A stretch of DNA of 8,719 nucleotides from a bacterium (GCA_025453735.1 JALOPY010000083.1:1-8719), one strand, 5' to 3'. Positions 1 to 6,950 are shown, counted from the stretch's first letter. Notes: a model not told the origin generated them from the sequence alone. A program made the numbers and translations.

Positions 1-556
1 CCAGCACATTGCGCGGGTTATCATTCTTGTTTTTGATCGCGTCGATTTGCTGGTCTTTATACAATTTAATCTTTGCTTCTTCAAATGCCGGATTCATCAA
101 CACATCCGCAAAAAGCTTCAGTCCTTCATCGATATCTTTGGCAAGGACTGAAAGACTGGCTCGCCCCGAAGTCATTCCGATGTTGGAATTGATTGAGCTA
201 CCCAAAAAATCCAATTTCTCATCGAGATCATCGCCAGGAATGTTTTTGGTGCCGCCAGTTCGCAGCACCGTTCCTGCCATCGCTGCCAGTCCGATTTTTT
301 CTTTAGGATCATAAATCGAGCCAGTGCGGATAATCGCGGTCAGATCGAATGTCGGCAACGTATGATCTTCTTGAATATAAACGATCATCCCATTGGGTAG
401 TTCAACCCGATAGTCTGCTGGTTTGGGTGGATTATATTCCATTGATTTATACGCCAGCTTTGACGGGTGATCAGGGATTTGTCCTGTACTTGAATTGATA
501 GAAATCAGTACAGCGAAGATTGTTATCATGTATAAAAGAAATATCTTTTTAGACAT
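1..556 (-). CDS. Exported M16-family protein lacking the zinc motif (N-terminal 185 residues, runs off the window)
   Basis: The reading frame is open from an ATG at 556 to the window edge, so only 185 codons are seen. Residues 1 to about 25 form a signal peptide (basic MSKK, then a hydrophobic stretch), implying a periplasmic or exported protein. Residues 50-185 follow the N-terminal M16 fold: VELPNGMIVY, the R-T-G-S strand, then the segment at 89-103 where active members carry HxxEH. Here that segment reads GLAAMAGTVLRTGGT, with A92, G95 and T96 in place of His, Glu and His, so it cannot bind zinc in the usual way. Known M16B peptidases often work as pairs of an active and an inactive subunit, and the gene just upstream encodes an active one; this is most likely its partner (inference). 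The start is supported by GGAGGA seven bases before the ATG. Only 81 bases separate the two genes, so they are probably co-transcribed. Confidence 0.88.
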   Translation of the reverse strand, partial: MSKKIFLLYMITIFAVLISINSSTGQIPDHPSKLAYKSMEYNPPKPADYRVELPNGMIVYIQEDHTLPTFDLTAIIRTGSIYDPKEKIGLAAMAGTVLRTGGTKNIPGDDLDEKLDFLGSSINSNIGMTSGRASLSVLAKDIDEGLKLFADVLMNPAFEEAKIKLYKDQQIDAIKNKNDNPRNVL

Positions 557-594
557 TATCGAGTCCTCCGTTATTAAAATTTTGGATTAAAATT

Positions 595-622
595 TCAGGA
601 GCGTCTCGCTCTGATGCGAGGC
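595..622. repeat. Small imperfect inverted repeat in the spacer between the two M16 genes
   Basis: The 81-base spacer contains two alternative stems. One is TCAGGAGCG / CGCTCTGA at 595-614 with one bulged base. The other is GTCTCGC (603-609) with GCGAGGC (616-622), one G-T pair and a six-base loop. No T-run follows on either strand, so a terminator is not supported. It could be an mRNA processing or stabilising hairpin between co-transcribed genes, or a degraded intergenic repeat. Confidence 0.35.
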
Positions 623-637
623 AAACAGCCAGGCAAA

Positions 638-2143
638 TTACATGGATTTTGTTTTTTCTTTCCGAACCAGAATTCCCACAGTGCGATTATCTTTCACAAA
701 ATAGGCTTTGGCAACTCGCATCACATCTTCAGCGGTAACTGCTTTGAGCCGCTCCAATGAATTCTGGATATCACGCCAACCCAGTCCTAATTCATTCCGA
801 CCTAATTGCGAGGCTAACCTGGCTGTGGAACCGAGTCCCCGAATAAAACTGGATTCTGCCCGGTTCTTGACTTTTTGCAATTCGTAATCCGAAACAAGCT
901 CATTTTTCAGCAATTCGATTTCTTCATATATCGCTTGTTCCAGTTCCTCAGGAGTATGTCCCTCGGCTGATTTGGGCCGACTGCCAAAAGAAAATTGTCC
1001 GGCATACGCCATTCCCCCGCCATAACCATAAGCATCGATGGCGATTCCCTTCTCTTTAACCAGCTTCTTGTAAAGTCTTCCGGTGTTGCCATTCATAATC
1101 CCACTGATCACGCTAAATACGGCATCGTCCGCATGGCCATCAGGAGGAACATGATACATAATCGTCACCGATGGCGGCGCTTCGGCTTCGCCATAGAGTC
1201 GTTTTTCACAATACTGTTTCGGCTCGGTTGTCCGGACTGGCTCCGGATCAGGTCCCTTCGGAATGCGACCGAAATATTGCTTTGCCATGGCAATAATTTC
1301 CTCGGGATTGATGTCCCCCACATAGACCGCGACCGCATTATTGGGAACATAATATTTTCGATTGTAGTCGATCATATCCTGTCGGGTCAGTTTTTGCAAA
1401 TCCACATCCCAGCCGATCACGCCCCAGGAATATGGTGATGCGGCAAAAAATGTAGCATTCAATTGCTCCTGAAAAAAGTAGCCGGGACGGTTTTCGCCCA
1501 GGCGGCGTTCTTCCCGCACCACTTCTTTTTCTGAATAAAATTCCCGAAAGTAAGGATGCATCATCCGATCGGTTTCGAGCCACATTTGCAGTTCGACTTT
1601 ATTGGAAGGCAGCGTCACGTAATAGCCAGTAATCTCCTGACCTGTCGAGGCATTCAATCCGGTGCCGCCGTTTTTCATGTAGAATTCCCAGAGGTCATCT
1701 TTGATAATGTATTGTTTTTCAGCCTGCATCAGGCTATCAGCTTTTGCCTGCAAGGCTTTCACCTTTGCCATGTCCCCGTCTTTTTTCCAATATTTTTCAC
1801 GATAGATTCTGCTCATGACCTCTTCGATTTCCTGATTGATGGCATCATCTTTTTCAAAATCGGTAACGCCCATGACTTTGGTGCCTTTGAACATCATGTG
1901 CTCGTGGAAATGGGAAATGCCAGTTATTCCCGGTCGCTCATAAACTCCGCCAACTCGATAGTAAATGTGGCAGACTACACGAGGCACTTCATGTCGCTCG
2001 ACCATCAACAGCTTCAGCCCGTTGTCCAGCGTGTACTCCATCACCTGGTCTTCCAGGTTGAGGGCTTGCGAAAAGAGAGACGAGGGGACGCTAATGATGA
2101 ATAACAGAGCCAATAATAACACAAGACGTTTAAATCGCTTCAT
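638..2143 (-). CDS. Exported zinc-dependent M16 family metallopeptidase (catalytic subunit)
   Basis: A 501-residue protein with a signal peptide (MKRFKR, then hydrophobic residues 7-22, possible cleavage near residue 27), so it probably acts in the periplasm or outside the cell. The M16 zinc motif is intact: H78-x-x-E81-H82 within GISHFHEHMMFKGT. A third metal ligand is expected downstream; E184 in NKVELQMW is the likeliest, E190 an alternative. Between the zinc motif and the conserved NAST (164-167) lies an extra charged segment of about 40 residues (roughly 100-145), also seen in some zinc proteases of this type. The PYSWGVIGW region (237-245) and a C-terminal M16 domain with GRLYKKLVKEKG follow. 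Substrate is unknown; the family degrades peptides or unfolded proteins. The start is well supported by GGAGG six bases before the ATG. It is the first gene of a pair with the zinc-less M16 protein downstream. Confidence 0.95.
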   Translation of the reverse strand: MKRFKRLVLLLALLFIISVPSSLFSQALNLEDQVMEYTLDNGLKLLMVERHEVPRVVCHIYYRVGGVYERPGITGISHFHEHMMFKGTKVMGVTDFEKDDAINQEIEEVMSRIYREKYWKKDGDMAKVKALQAKADSLMQAEKQYIIKDDLWEFYMKNGGTGLNASTGQEITGYYVTLPSNKVELQMWLETDRMMHPYFREFYSEKEVVREERRLGENRPGYFFQEQLNATFFAASPYSWGVIGWDVDLQKLTRQDMIDYNRKYYVPNNAVAVYVGDINPEEIIAMAKQYFGRIPKGPDPEPVRTTEPKQYCEKRLYGEAEAPPSVTIMYHVPPDGHADDAVFSVISGIMNGNTGRLYKKLVKEKGIAIDAYGYGGGMAYAGQFSFGSRPKSAEGHTPEELEQAIYEEIELLKNELVSDYELQKVKNRAESSFIRGLGSTARLASQLGRNELGLGWRDIQNSLERLKAVTAEDVMRVAKAYFVKDNRTVGILVRKEKTKSM

Positions 2144-2227
2144 AACTCACCTCCGATTAAGTGAATAGGTTGGAATAATGAAATTCTGAGCCTTAATGAG
2201 CCAACGATGTATTGATGCAGCAACTGT

Positions 2228-2274
2228 TTTTTATTCACATCGTGAATAATTATCATTCATAATGTGAATAAAAA
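2228..2274. promoter_or_regulatory. Candidate operator: two ATTCAY-N3-GTGAAT dyads 22 bp apart
   Basis: The 164-base spacer upstream of the M16 pair holds ATTCAC-ATC-GTGAAT (2233-2247) and ATTCAT-AAT-GTGAAT (2255-2269). Their centres are 22 bp apart, about two helical turns, so two dimers could bind the same DNA face. The whole block is also a larger palindrome: TTTTTATTCACAT (2228-2240) is matched by its exact reverse complement at 2262-2274. One more half-site, GTGAATA, lies at 2161-2167 near the ribosome binding site. The block is 85-130 bases upstream of the M16 start codon, and nothing reads the other way, so control of the M16 genes is the simplest reading. The regulator is not identified. 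The AT-rich centre vaguely recalls a Fur box but does not match one well. Confidence 0.55.
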
Positions 2275-2307
2275 TCAACATTGACTACAACGTGCAATGT
2301 CTCTTTT

Positions 2308-3558
2308 TTAATAGATCAAATATTTGCTTCTGACCTTTTTAAATTGCTCCAATTGCCCCTGCCATGACGCAATGATCTGTTCGGCCGAATCCCCGCGAAG
2401 CACGGCTTTTCGCACTTCATCCGTGCCGAATGCCTTGTCGAAACTTGAAATGCGAGGTGTTTTGAAAATATTTTTGTCCGAATAGAGTTTTTGAATCGCG
2501 GTCAAAATATGAATCTGCGCGGCGGCTGGCTCGAAGCGATTTTGGTCCAGAATGTGAATTTGAACGCCGCCGCAGTGCTCTTTAATAAAACGAAGATAAA
2601 AGGGTCGGAACGAGGTCGGGCGAAAATATACGCCCGGCAGGTTTTTTGAATTCAATTCTTCGGCTAATCTATCCCCATCCATCCAGGGCGCGCCAATGAA
2701 TTCAAATGGAGATGGCGTGCCAACGCCTTCGGAAACAGTGCCCAGCTCTCCGATGCAGCCAATTGCCGCAACCAGATACGCCGTTTCCGGATGCGGCACA
2801 TGGGGCGAAGTTGGAACCCACAGCAATCCAGTATCCTCGTAGGTCATGTCTCGCGTCCAGCCTTCCAGGGGAACGACAGTCAAATTGCAGTGGATATTGA
2901 ATTCTGTATTGAATAGCTTCGCCAGCTCGCCGACGGTCATACCATAAATGTATGGAATCGGGTACAGCCCAATAAATGATTTGAATTTCGGATCGAGCAC
3001 ATTTCCTTCGACACGATTCCCGCCCAGCGGATTGGGTCGATCTAAAACGATGAAGGGAATATTAGCATCCCGCGCCGCTTCCATGGCATAAGCCATCGTG
3101 TAAATATAGGTATAGGCTCGGGAGCCGATATCCTGAATATCATAGAGCAAAACGTCGACATTTTTCAGCATTTCGGGGGTTGGCTTGTATGTTTCCCCAT
3201 AAAGGCTGAAAACCGTGATCCCGGTTTTTTTATCCTGATAGCTCGAAATCCGCTCTCCGCCAGGAATGTCGCCACGAACACCATGCTCCGGACCAAATAA
3301 TGCCACTAATTTTACCCCTGGAATCTCATTCAACGCATCGATGGTCGATTTCAATTGGCGGGTAATCCCTGTGGGATTGGTGATCAGCCCGATATTCTTG
3401 CCTTTGATGAGGCTGAATTGTTTTTCGATCAGCACGTCGATGCCGGGTTTGACTGGGGGAGGGTTCTTTGGTTGCGCCCATGAGTTATCGCTTGCGATGG
3501 CCGATGCGAAAATGAAAAATAAAGTTGATACCATCATAATGAAATAGTTTTTTTGCAT
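2308..3558 (-). CDS. Exported DUF1343 / NamZ-like exo-beta-N-acetylmuramidase (GH171 family)
   Basis: From the ATG at 3558 the protein has 416 residues. AGAGG lies five bases before this ATG, and the sequence starts directly with a signal peptide (MQKNYF, then a hydrophobic run to about residue 28). A GTG ten codons earlier has no ribosome binding site and is rejected. Family hallmarks are present in order: GLITNPTG (57-64), FGPEHGVRG (88-96), DIQDIGSRAYTYIYTM (140-155), DRPNPLGG (173-180), SPHVPHPETA (251-260) and EGVGT (277-281). Known members such as Bacillus subtilis NamZ (YbbC) release N-acetylmuramic acid from the non-reducing ends of peptidoglycan chains, feeding cell-wall recycling. 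The Glu of the PEHG motif (E91) is a candidate active-site residue. The length and signal peptide suggest a complete periplasmic enzyme. The family call is firm; the exact substrate is inferred. It stands alone between two long spacers. Confidence 0.92.
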   Translation of the reverse strand: MQKNYFIMMVSTLFFIFASAIASDNSWAQPKNPPPVKPGIDVLIEKQFSLIKGKNIGLITNPTGITRQLKSTIDALNEIPGVKLVALFGPEHGVRGDIPGGERISSYQDKKTGITVFSLYGETYKPTPEMLKNVDVLLYDIQDIGSRAYTYIYTMAYAMEAARDANIPFIVLDRPNPLGGNRVEGNVLDPKFKSFIGLYPIPYIYGMTVGELAKLFNTEFNIHCNLTVVPLEGWTRDMTYEDTGLLWVPTSPHVPHPETAYLVAAIGCIGELGTVSEGVGTPSPFEFIGAPWMDGDRLAEELNSKNLPGVYFRPTSFRPFYLRFIKEHCGGVQIHILDQNRFEPAAAQIHILTAIQKLYSDKNIFKTPRISSFDKAFGTDEVRKAVLRGDSAEQIIASWQGQLEQFKKVRSKYLIY

Positions 3559-3618
3559 GTTTGCCTCTGTTATTAATGTCCAGTTCACTAATGATTTTTG
3601 TGTAACGATTCGAATATT

Positions 3619-3653
3619 ATTGAAATCTCAAATCTCGAGTTTGATTTTTCAAT
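3619..3653. repeat. Imperfect 14-bp inverted repeat upstream of the DUF1343 gene
   Basis: ATTGAAA-TCT-CAAA (3619-3632) is matched by TTTG-ATT-TTTCAAT (3640-3653), 12 of 14 positions pairing around a seven-base loop that contains CTCGAG. It lies about 60-95 bases upstream of the DUF1343 start codon, so it could be a leader hairpin or a regulator site. No function can be assigned. Confidence 0.4.
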
Positions 3654-3763
3654 GAACAAATTTAGTTTCGCTGCTCCAAATATAATAAAAAAACTTTTCA
3701 CGTGATAAAATCCAAAAAATTGACACGATTGATGGTTTCAAAATGAGCATTTGCATTCGGCTA

Positions 3764-3780
3764 AATCCCGTTCAGGGATT
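3764..3780. repeat. Perfect 6-bp hairpin AATCCC-GTTCA-GGGATT
   Basis: The arms AATCCC (3764-3769) and GGGATT (3775-3780) enclose a five-base loop. On the plus strand a run of six T follows at 3790-3795, but ten bases away and with no plus-strand gene upstream; on the minus strand no T-run follows. It may be an orphan copy of a dispersed intergenic hairpin rather than a terminator. Confidence 0.4.
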
Positions 3781-3946
3781 GTAGGACGCTTTTTTGTTCT
3801 TTTAAATTAAAACGTTAGACCTTAAAATTTCAAAAAATTTGTAACATCATGTGTCCAAATTTAAAATTTTTGCTTATCAAATGCAAGTAATTTCTCAGGA
3901 GAGTCGGACTCCGCCACACAGGTAAAGTCAAGAACCACATTTTTTT

Positions 3947-4861
3947 TCAATCTAGGATAGTCTTTTCATACCTCCAAAAAACTCGCGTCAATTTGGCGTT
4001 AGCATAATGCAAGTAAAACGGAATCGGACCCACCCAGGGAATGATCGAGATTTTGTGTCTTTGCTTCTTCATATCATCGAGGCATCGTTTCAATAAAATG
4101 CCCCCGATCCCTTTGCCCCGCAAAATAGGATTCGTGCCCATAGGTCCGAACCAGCCGGTGTTCAGGTTGTTGGAATAGAAAGCTGAAAATGCTTCGATCT
4201 TGCCATTCAATTCAGCAATATGAAGGCTGATGGGATCATTTTGGTACGTCGTTTGAATTTCTGGCAGCCAGGCTTTGAACTGATTCTCAATCAAATTTTC
4301 AACGAGCTGCCAATCCGATTGAGCGGCGCGACGGATAAAAATATTTTCACTGGCGAGCTGCTGTTCCTCAGCGCTGGTATCAAAATCCTGATGCTGCAAA
4401 TCGACTTCTAAATTGGACGTATCGGCAAATCGTTTGAATCCATTGCGCTCCGCAAAGGCAATAGCTTCAGTGTAGCGGGGATCGATGCCGGGCTGCAAAT
4501 AATTGGGATTACAATCCAGCAAGCGGATGGTCTTTATGCCGTGCGATTTCATTTGTGCTTCGATGTTTTTCAACAGTTTGGTCGCAAAGCCCTGACGACG
4601 ATATGTTTCATCAGTTGCAAAAAGCTTGATCCAGCCTCGTTTCAGATCTGGCTCGATCTGTCGAGCAAGCCCTTGCATAAAGCAGAGAATTTTTTCATTT
4701 TCAATCAACATGAAAGTTAGATCAGGATTGAAGTCGGGGTCATCAAAAGTTTTTTCTTGCAGGATGCGTTCCGGCATAGGATCGTAAATAACATTACGAT
4801 TCCAGAAGGAGAGCAAATCAGGGAGTTGAGATTGAGATTTGAGGATTTTGATATCAGGCAT
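3947..4861 (-). CDS. Tandem two-domain GNAT-family N-acetyltransferase
   Basis: A 304-residue soluble protein without a signal peptide, made of two GNAT domains. The first (about 1-155) has an acetyl-CoA binding signature RRQGFA at 88-93, after the strand WIKLFATDETY, and ends in AFAERNGFKRF. The second (about 172-304) has RGKGIG at 248-253 and the typical closing FYLHYANAKLTRVFWRYEK. Both domains keep the R/Q-x-x-G-x-G/A pattern that holds the cofactor pyrophosphate, so both may bind acetyl-CoA; in known two-domain members often only one is active. The acceptor is unknown. A NamZ-like muramidase gene lies downstream, and GNAT genes also occur near namZ homologues elsewhere, which makes an amino-sugar or cell-wall substrate conceivable (inference). 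AAGGA eight bases before the ATG supports the start. The gene begins 40 bases after atpC and may share its transcript. Confidence 0.88.
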   Translation of the reverse strand: MPDIKILKSQSQLPDLLSFWNRNVIYDPMPERILQEKTFDDPDFNPDLTFMLIENEKILCFMQGLARQIEPDLKRGWIKLFATDETYRRQGFATKLLKNIEAQMKSHGIKTIRLLDCNPNYLQPGIDPRYTEAIAFAERNGFKRFADTSNLEVDLQHQDFDTSAEEQQLASENIFIRRAAQSDWQLVENLIENQFKAWLPEIQTTYQNDPISLHIAELNGKIEAFSAFYSNNLNTGWFGPMGTNPILRGKGIGGILLKRCLDDMKKQRHKISIIPWVGPIPFYLHYANAKLTRVFWRYEKTILD

Positions 4862-4880
4862 TGCCAGTATCCTTGCTTGT

Positions 4881-4903
4881 AGGACAAGATACTATCTTGT
4901 CCT
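4881..4903. repeat. Near-perfect palindrome overlapping the atpC stop codon
   Basis: AGGACAAGATA (4881-4891) and TATCTTGTCCT (4893-4903) are exact reverse complements around a single base, giving a stable 9-10 bp stem in RNA. It overlaps the atpC stop codon (4902-4904) and ends 20 bases before the acetyltransferase start. No T-run follows on either strand, so it is not a standard intrinsic terminator; it may protect the 3' end of the atp message, tune read-through into the next gene, or be a dispersed repeat. Confidence 0.6.
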
Positions 4904-5327
4904 ATTTCGATTCTGGCTCTTTCAATTTTCTGGCGATTTTCAGCCGATTCACGGCTCGGAACCAGGCATCTTTGGCGCGATCGATATCTGTTCCTGGCAC
5001 ATGTTCAGTCATCCTTCGATGCGCGCGCTCTTTGGCGTAAATGGCTCGTTCAATGTCGATCTGCGAAGCGTCTTCTGCGGTTTCGACCAGTATCGTTGTG
5101 GTATGCGGAAGCACTTCCACAATGCCACGACTGGTGGCGAAATATTTAGTATCGTTTGCCAGGTCAACCTTGATTTCACCAATAGCCAGGCTGGTGACAA
5201 ACGGCGCATGTCCCGCCATTATTCCAAAATAGCCATCCACACCGGGCAGGCGAATATGTTTTACCTGGTCCTGATAGATTATTTTTAAGGGGGTGACGAT
5301 TTCTAATTTAAAGAATTTGTCTTCCAT
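4902..5327 (-). CDS. atpC: F-type ATP synthase epsilon subunit
   Basis: A 141-residue protein matching the epsilon subunit of the F1 central stalk, which couples the rotor to the c-ring and can inhibit ATP hydrolysis. The N-terminal beta-sandwich is clear: FFKLEIVTPLKIIY, then GVDGYFGIMAGHAPFVTSL (about 29-47), and the strand G-I-V-E-V-L-P. The C-terminal part (about 88-141) forms the two-helix hairpin, with IDIERAIYAKERAHRRM and a basic RAVNRLKIARKL. Length is normal. The start lacks a Shine-Dalgarno sequence; instead heptamer repeats (CTGAAAA units on the coding strand) run to within two bases of the ATG. It is the last subunit gene of the operon, 187 bases after atpD, a longer gap than usual for this pair. 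Confidence 0.96.
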   Translation of the reverse strand: MEDKFFKLEIVTPLKIIYQDQVKHIRLPGVDGYFGIMAGHAPFVTSLAIGEIKVDLANDTKYFATSRGIVEVLPHTTTILVETAEDASQIDIERAIYAKERAHRRMTEHVPGTDIDRAKDAWFRAVNRLKIARKLKEPESK

Positions 5328-5329
5328 TG

Positions 5330-5371
5330 TTTTCAGTTTTCAGTTTTCAGTCGGCAGTCCTCAGTCTGCAG
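5330..5371. repeat. Six-copy heptamer tandem repeat abutting the atpC start
   Basis: On the plus strand the units are TTTTCAG, TTTTCAG, TTTTCAG, TCGGCAG, TCCTCAG and TCTGCAG: period seven, consensus TNNNCAG with three exact copies nearest the gene. It begins three bases from the atpC start codon, so it forms the ribosome-binding region of the atpC message. It resembles the short tandemly repeated heptanucleotides known from cyanobacteria, without implying common origin. Confidence 0.75.
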
Positions 5372-5489
5372 TCGCCTGTCCTTGTTCGGCAGCCAGGGAC
5401 ATGAAAATTGTTAATCAAAATAATGAGAACGAATTACCTGATGATTCATTTGTCTAACCACTTACTGCCCGGGTGCCGTATTCCTCTTT

Positions 5490-5513
5490 TACCAAATTAC
5501 CCAGTTACCCAAT
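5490..5513. repeat. Three-copy octamer tandem repeat just after atpD
   Basis: Plus-strand units TACCAAAT, TACCCAGT and TACCCAAT are contiguous and end one base before the atpD stop codon (5515-5517). With the heptamer repeat they bound the 187-base atpD-atpC spacer, whose centre shows no gene, terminator or clear promoter. Confidence 0.6.
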
Positions 5514-5514
5514 C

Positions 5515-6903
5515 CTACAGATTTTTAGCCTTTTCAACAGCCTCCTCAATGGTTCCGACCATGTAGAACGCCTGTTCTGGAAGGCTATCGTATTCACCCT
5601 CGACCAGACCTTTGAAGCTTTTGATGGTATCTTCGAGATGGACGTATTTTCCTTCTCTGCCGGTGAATTCCGTGGCCACGAAAAATGGCTGCGACAGAAA
5701 GCGCTGGATGCGTCGGGCCCGGTTCACGATGATTTTATCTTCATCGGAAAGCTCTTCCATGCCCAGGATGTTGATGATGTCCTGCAATTCTTTGTACTTT
5801 TGCAGGATTTCCGTTACCGCACGCGCGGTTCGATAATGCTCTTCACCGATAGTTTTGGGATCGAGAATGACTGAGGTTGATTCCAGCGGATCTACTGCCG
5901 GGTAAATGCCCAACTCCATCAATTTTCGGGATAATACTGTGGTGGCGTCCAAATGCGAGAATGTCGTTGCTGGAGCAGGATCGGTCAAATCATCGGCTGG
6001 AACGTAAATCGCCTGCACCGAGGTGATCGATCCTTTTCGTGTCGAAGTGATTCGCTCCTGAAGCTCGCCCATTTCGGTTGCCAGGGTTGGTTGATACCCT
6101 ACGGCAGAAGGCATTCGACCCAACAGGGCAGACACTTCCGAGCCGGCCTGGGTAAATCGGAAAATGTTATCGATGAACAAAAGGACATCTCGACCTTCAT
6201 CATCTCGGAAAAACTCAGCGACTGTCAAAGCGGAAAGTCCCACTCGCAATCGAGCGCCGGGCGGTTCATTCATCTGACCAAATACCATGCTGGTTTTATC
6301 GATGACGCCAGAGCTTTTCATTTCCCGCCAGAGGTCATTGCCTTCACGAGTGCGTTCCCCAACGCCAGCGAAAACGGAATACCCGCCATGCTCTTTCGCG
6401 ATATTGTGAATGAGCTCCATAATGATGACGGTCTTACCAACACCGGCGCCTCCGAACAATCCGGTTTTTCCACCTTTGGTGTAAGGTTCCAATAGATCGA
6501 TGACCTTGATCCCGGTTTCAAAAACTTCTTCAGAAATATTGAGTTCTTCAAATGTCAGCGGTTGGCGATGAATGGGATCGCGGCGCAGCGAATTGATAGG
6601 ACCCATTTTGTCGATAGGTTCTCCGATCAGATTCATCACCCGCCCCAAAGTTCCGGGTCCCACGGGCATGGTAATCTGTTTGCCAGTATCTATCACTTTT
6701 GTGCCTCGAACCAGTCCGTCTGTCGAATCCATGGCAACACAGCGAACCGCACTTTCGCCCAGATGCTGTTGCACTTCCAGGACAAGCGTGGATCCATCGT
6801 CCTGCTGAATTTCTAACGCATTATAGATCGCTGGCAATTTGCCACTTTCAAATCGAACGTCAACAACAGCACTGATAATCTGGACTATCTTTCCTTCATT
6901 CAT
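5515..6903 (-). CDS. atpD: F-type ATP synthase beta subunit (catalytic)
   Basis: A 462-residue protein, normal length for the catalytic beta subunit of F1, which makes or hydrolyses ATP on the cytoplasmic side of the membrane. All key elements are present: Walker A GGAGVGKT at 151-158, the GERTREG loop at 182-188 with the catalytic Glu (E183), Walker B LLFIDNIFRF at 241-250 with D245, and a DELSEED-like MEELSDED at 382-389, which contacts the gamma subunit. The N-terminal beta-barrel and C-terminal helical domain look complete, so the gene is intact. The ATG is preceded by a modest AGAGG nine bases away. It follows atpG after a 209-base spacer. Confidence 0.98.
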   Translation of the reverse strand: MNEGKIVQIISAVVDVRFESGKLPAIYNALEIQQDDGSTLVLEVQQHLGESAVRCVAMDSTDGLVRGTKVIDTGKQITMPVGPGTLGRVMNLIGEPIDKMGPINSLRRDPIHRQPLTFEELNISEEVFETGIKVIDLLEPYTKGGKTGLFGGAGVGKTVIIMELIHNIAKEHGGYSVFAGVGERTREGNDLWREMKSSGVIDKTSMVFGQMNEPPGARLRVGLSALTVAEFFRDDEGRDVLLFIDNIFRFTQAGSEVSALLGRMPSAVGYQPTLATEMGELQERITSTRKGSITSVQAIYVPADDLTDPAPATTFSHLDATTVLSRKLMELGIYPAVDPLESTSVILDPKTIGEEHYRTARAVTEILQKYKELQDIINILGMEELSDEDKIIVNRARRIQRFLSQPFFVATEFTGREGKYVHLEDTIKSFKGLVEGEYDSLPEQAFYMVGTIEEAVEKAKNL

Positions 6904-6950
6904 TTATCGGAACCTCTGGCTATTAGTTTTATTATTTTTATTATGAGCGA

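Larger units (their letters stand above)
3559..3946. other. 388-base AT-rich spacer with three inverted repeats, no gene seen
   Basis: No reading frame with a plausible start and family resemblance is seen on either strand. The stretch is AT-rich with several AAATTT-type runs and must hold the control region of the DUF1343 gene, but I cannot place a convincing -35/-10 pair. It contains an inverted repeat near the DUF1343 start (3619-3653), a compact hairpin (3764-3780) and a short imperfect palindrome GAGTC-G-GACTC (3901-3911) about 35 bases past the acetyltransferase stop codon. Confidence 0.6.

Noticed and set aside
1556..2104. A 182-codon open frame on the plus strand
   Set aside because: It lies wholly opposite the M16 peptidase gene, which has full family support; the plus-strand translation shows no recognisable domain.
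3559..3588. An upstream GTG start adding ten residues to the DUF1343 protein
   Set aside because: No ribosome binding site precedes the GTG, and the extra residues would sit in front of a good signal peptide. The ATG at 3558 has AGAGG five bases upstream.
3720..3755. TTGACA on the plus strand as a promoter -35 box
   Set aside because: No acceptable -10 box follows at the right distance and there is no plus-strand gene to serve.
3764..3780. The same hairpin as a CRISPR repeat
   Set aside because: There is a single copy with no spacing pattern and no cas gene in the window.
3764..3795. Hairpin AATCCC-GTTCA-GGGATT followed by T6 as an intrinsic terminator
   Set aside because: The T-run is ten bases beyond the stem and on the strand without genes; on the coding strand there is no T-run.
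4881..4903. The palindrome after atpC as a standard rho-independent terminator
   Set aside because: Neither strand has a T-run after it, and the next gene starts 20 bases later with its own ribosome binding site.
5953..6495. A 180-codon open frame on the plus strand
   Set aside because: It is antisense to atpD, whose Walker and catalytic motifs are all intact; it is a by-product of atpD codon use.
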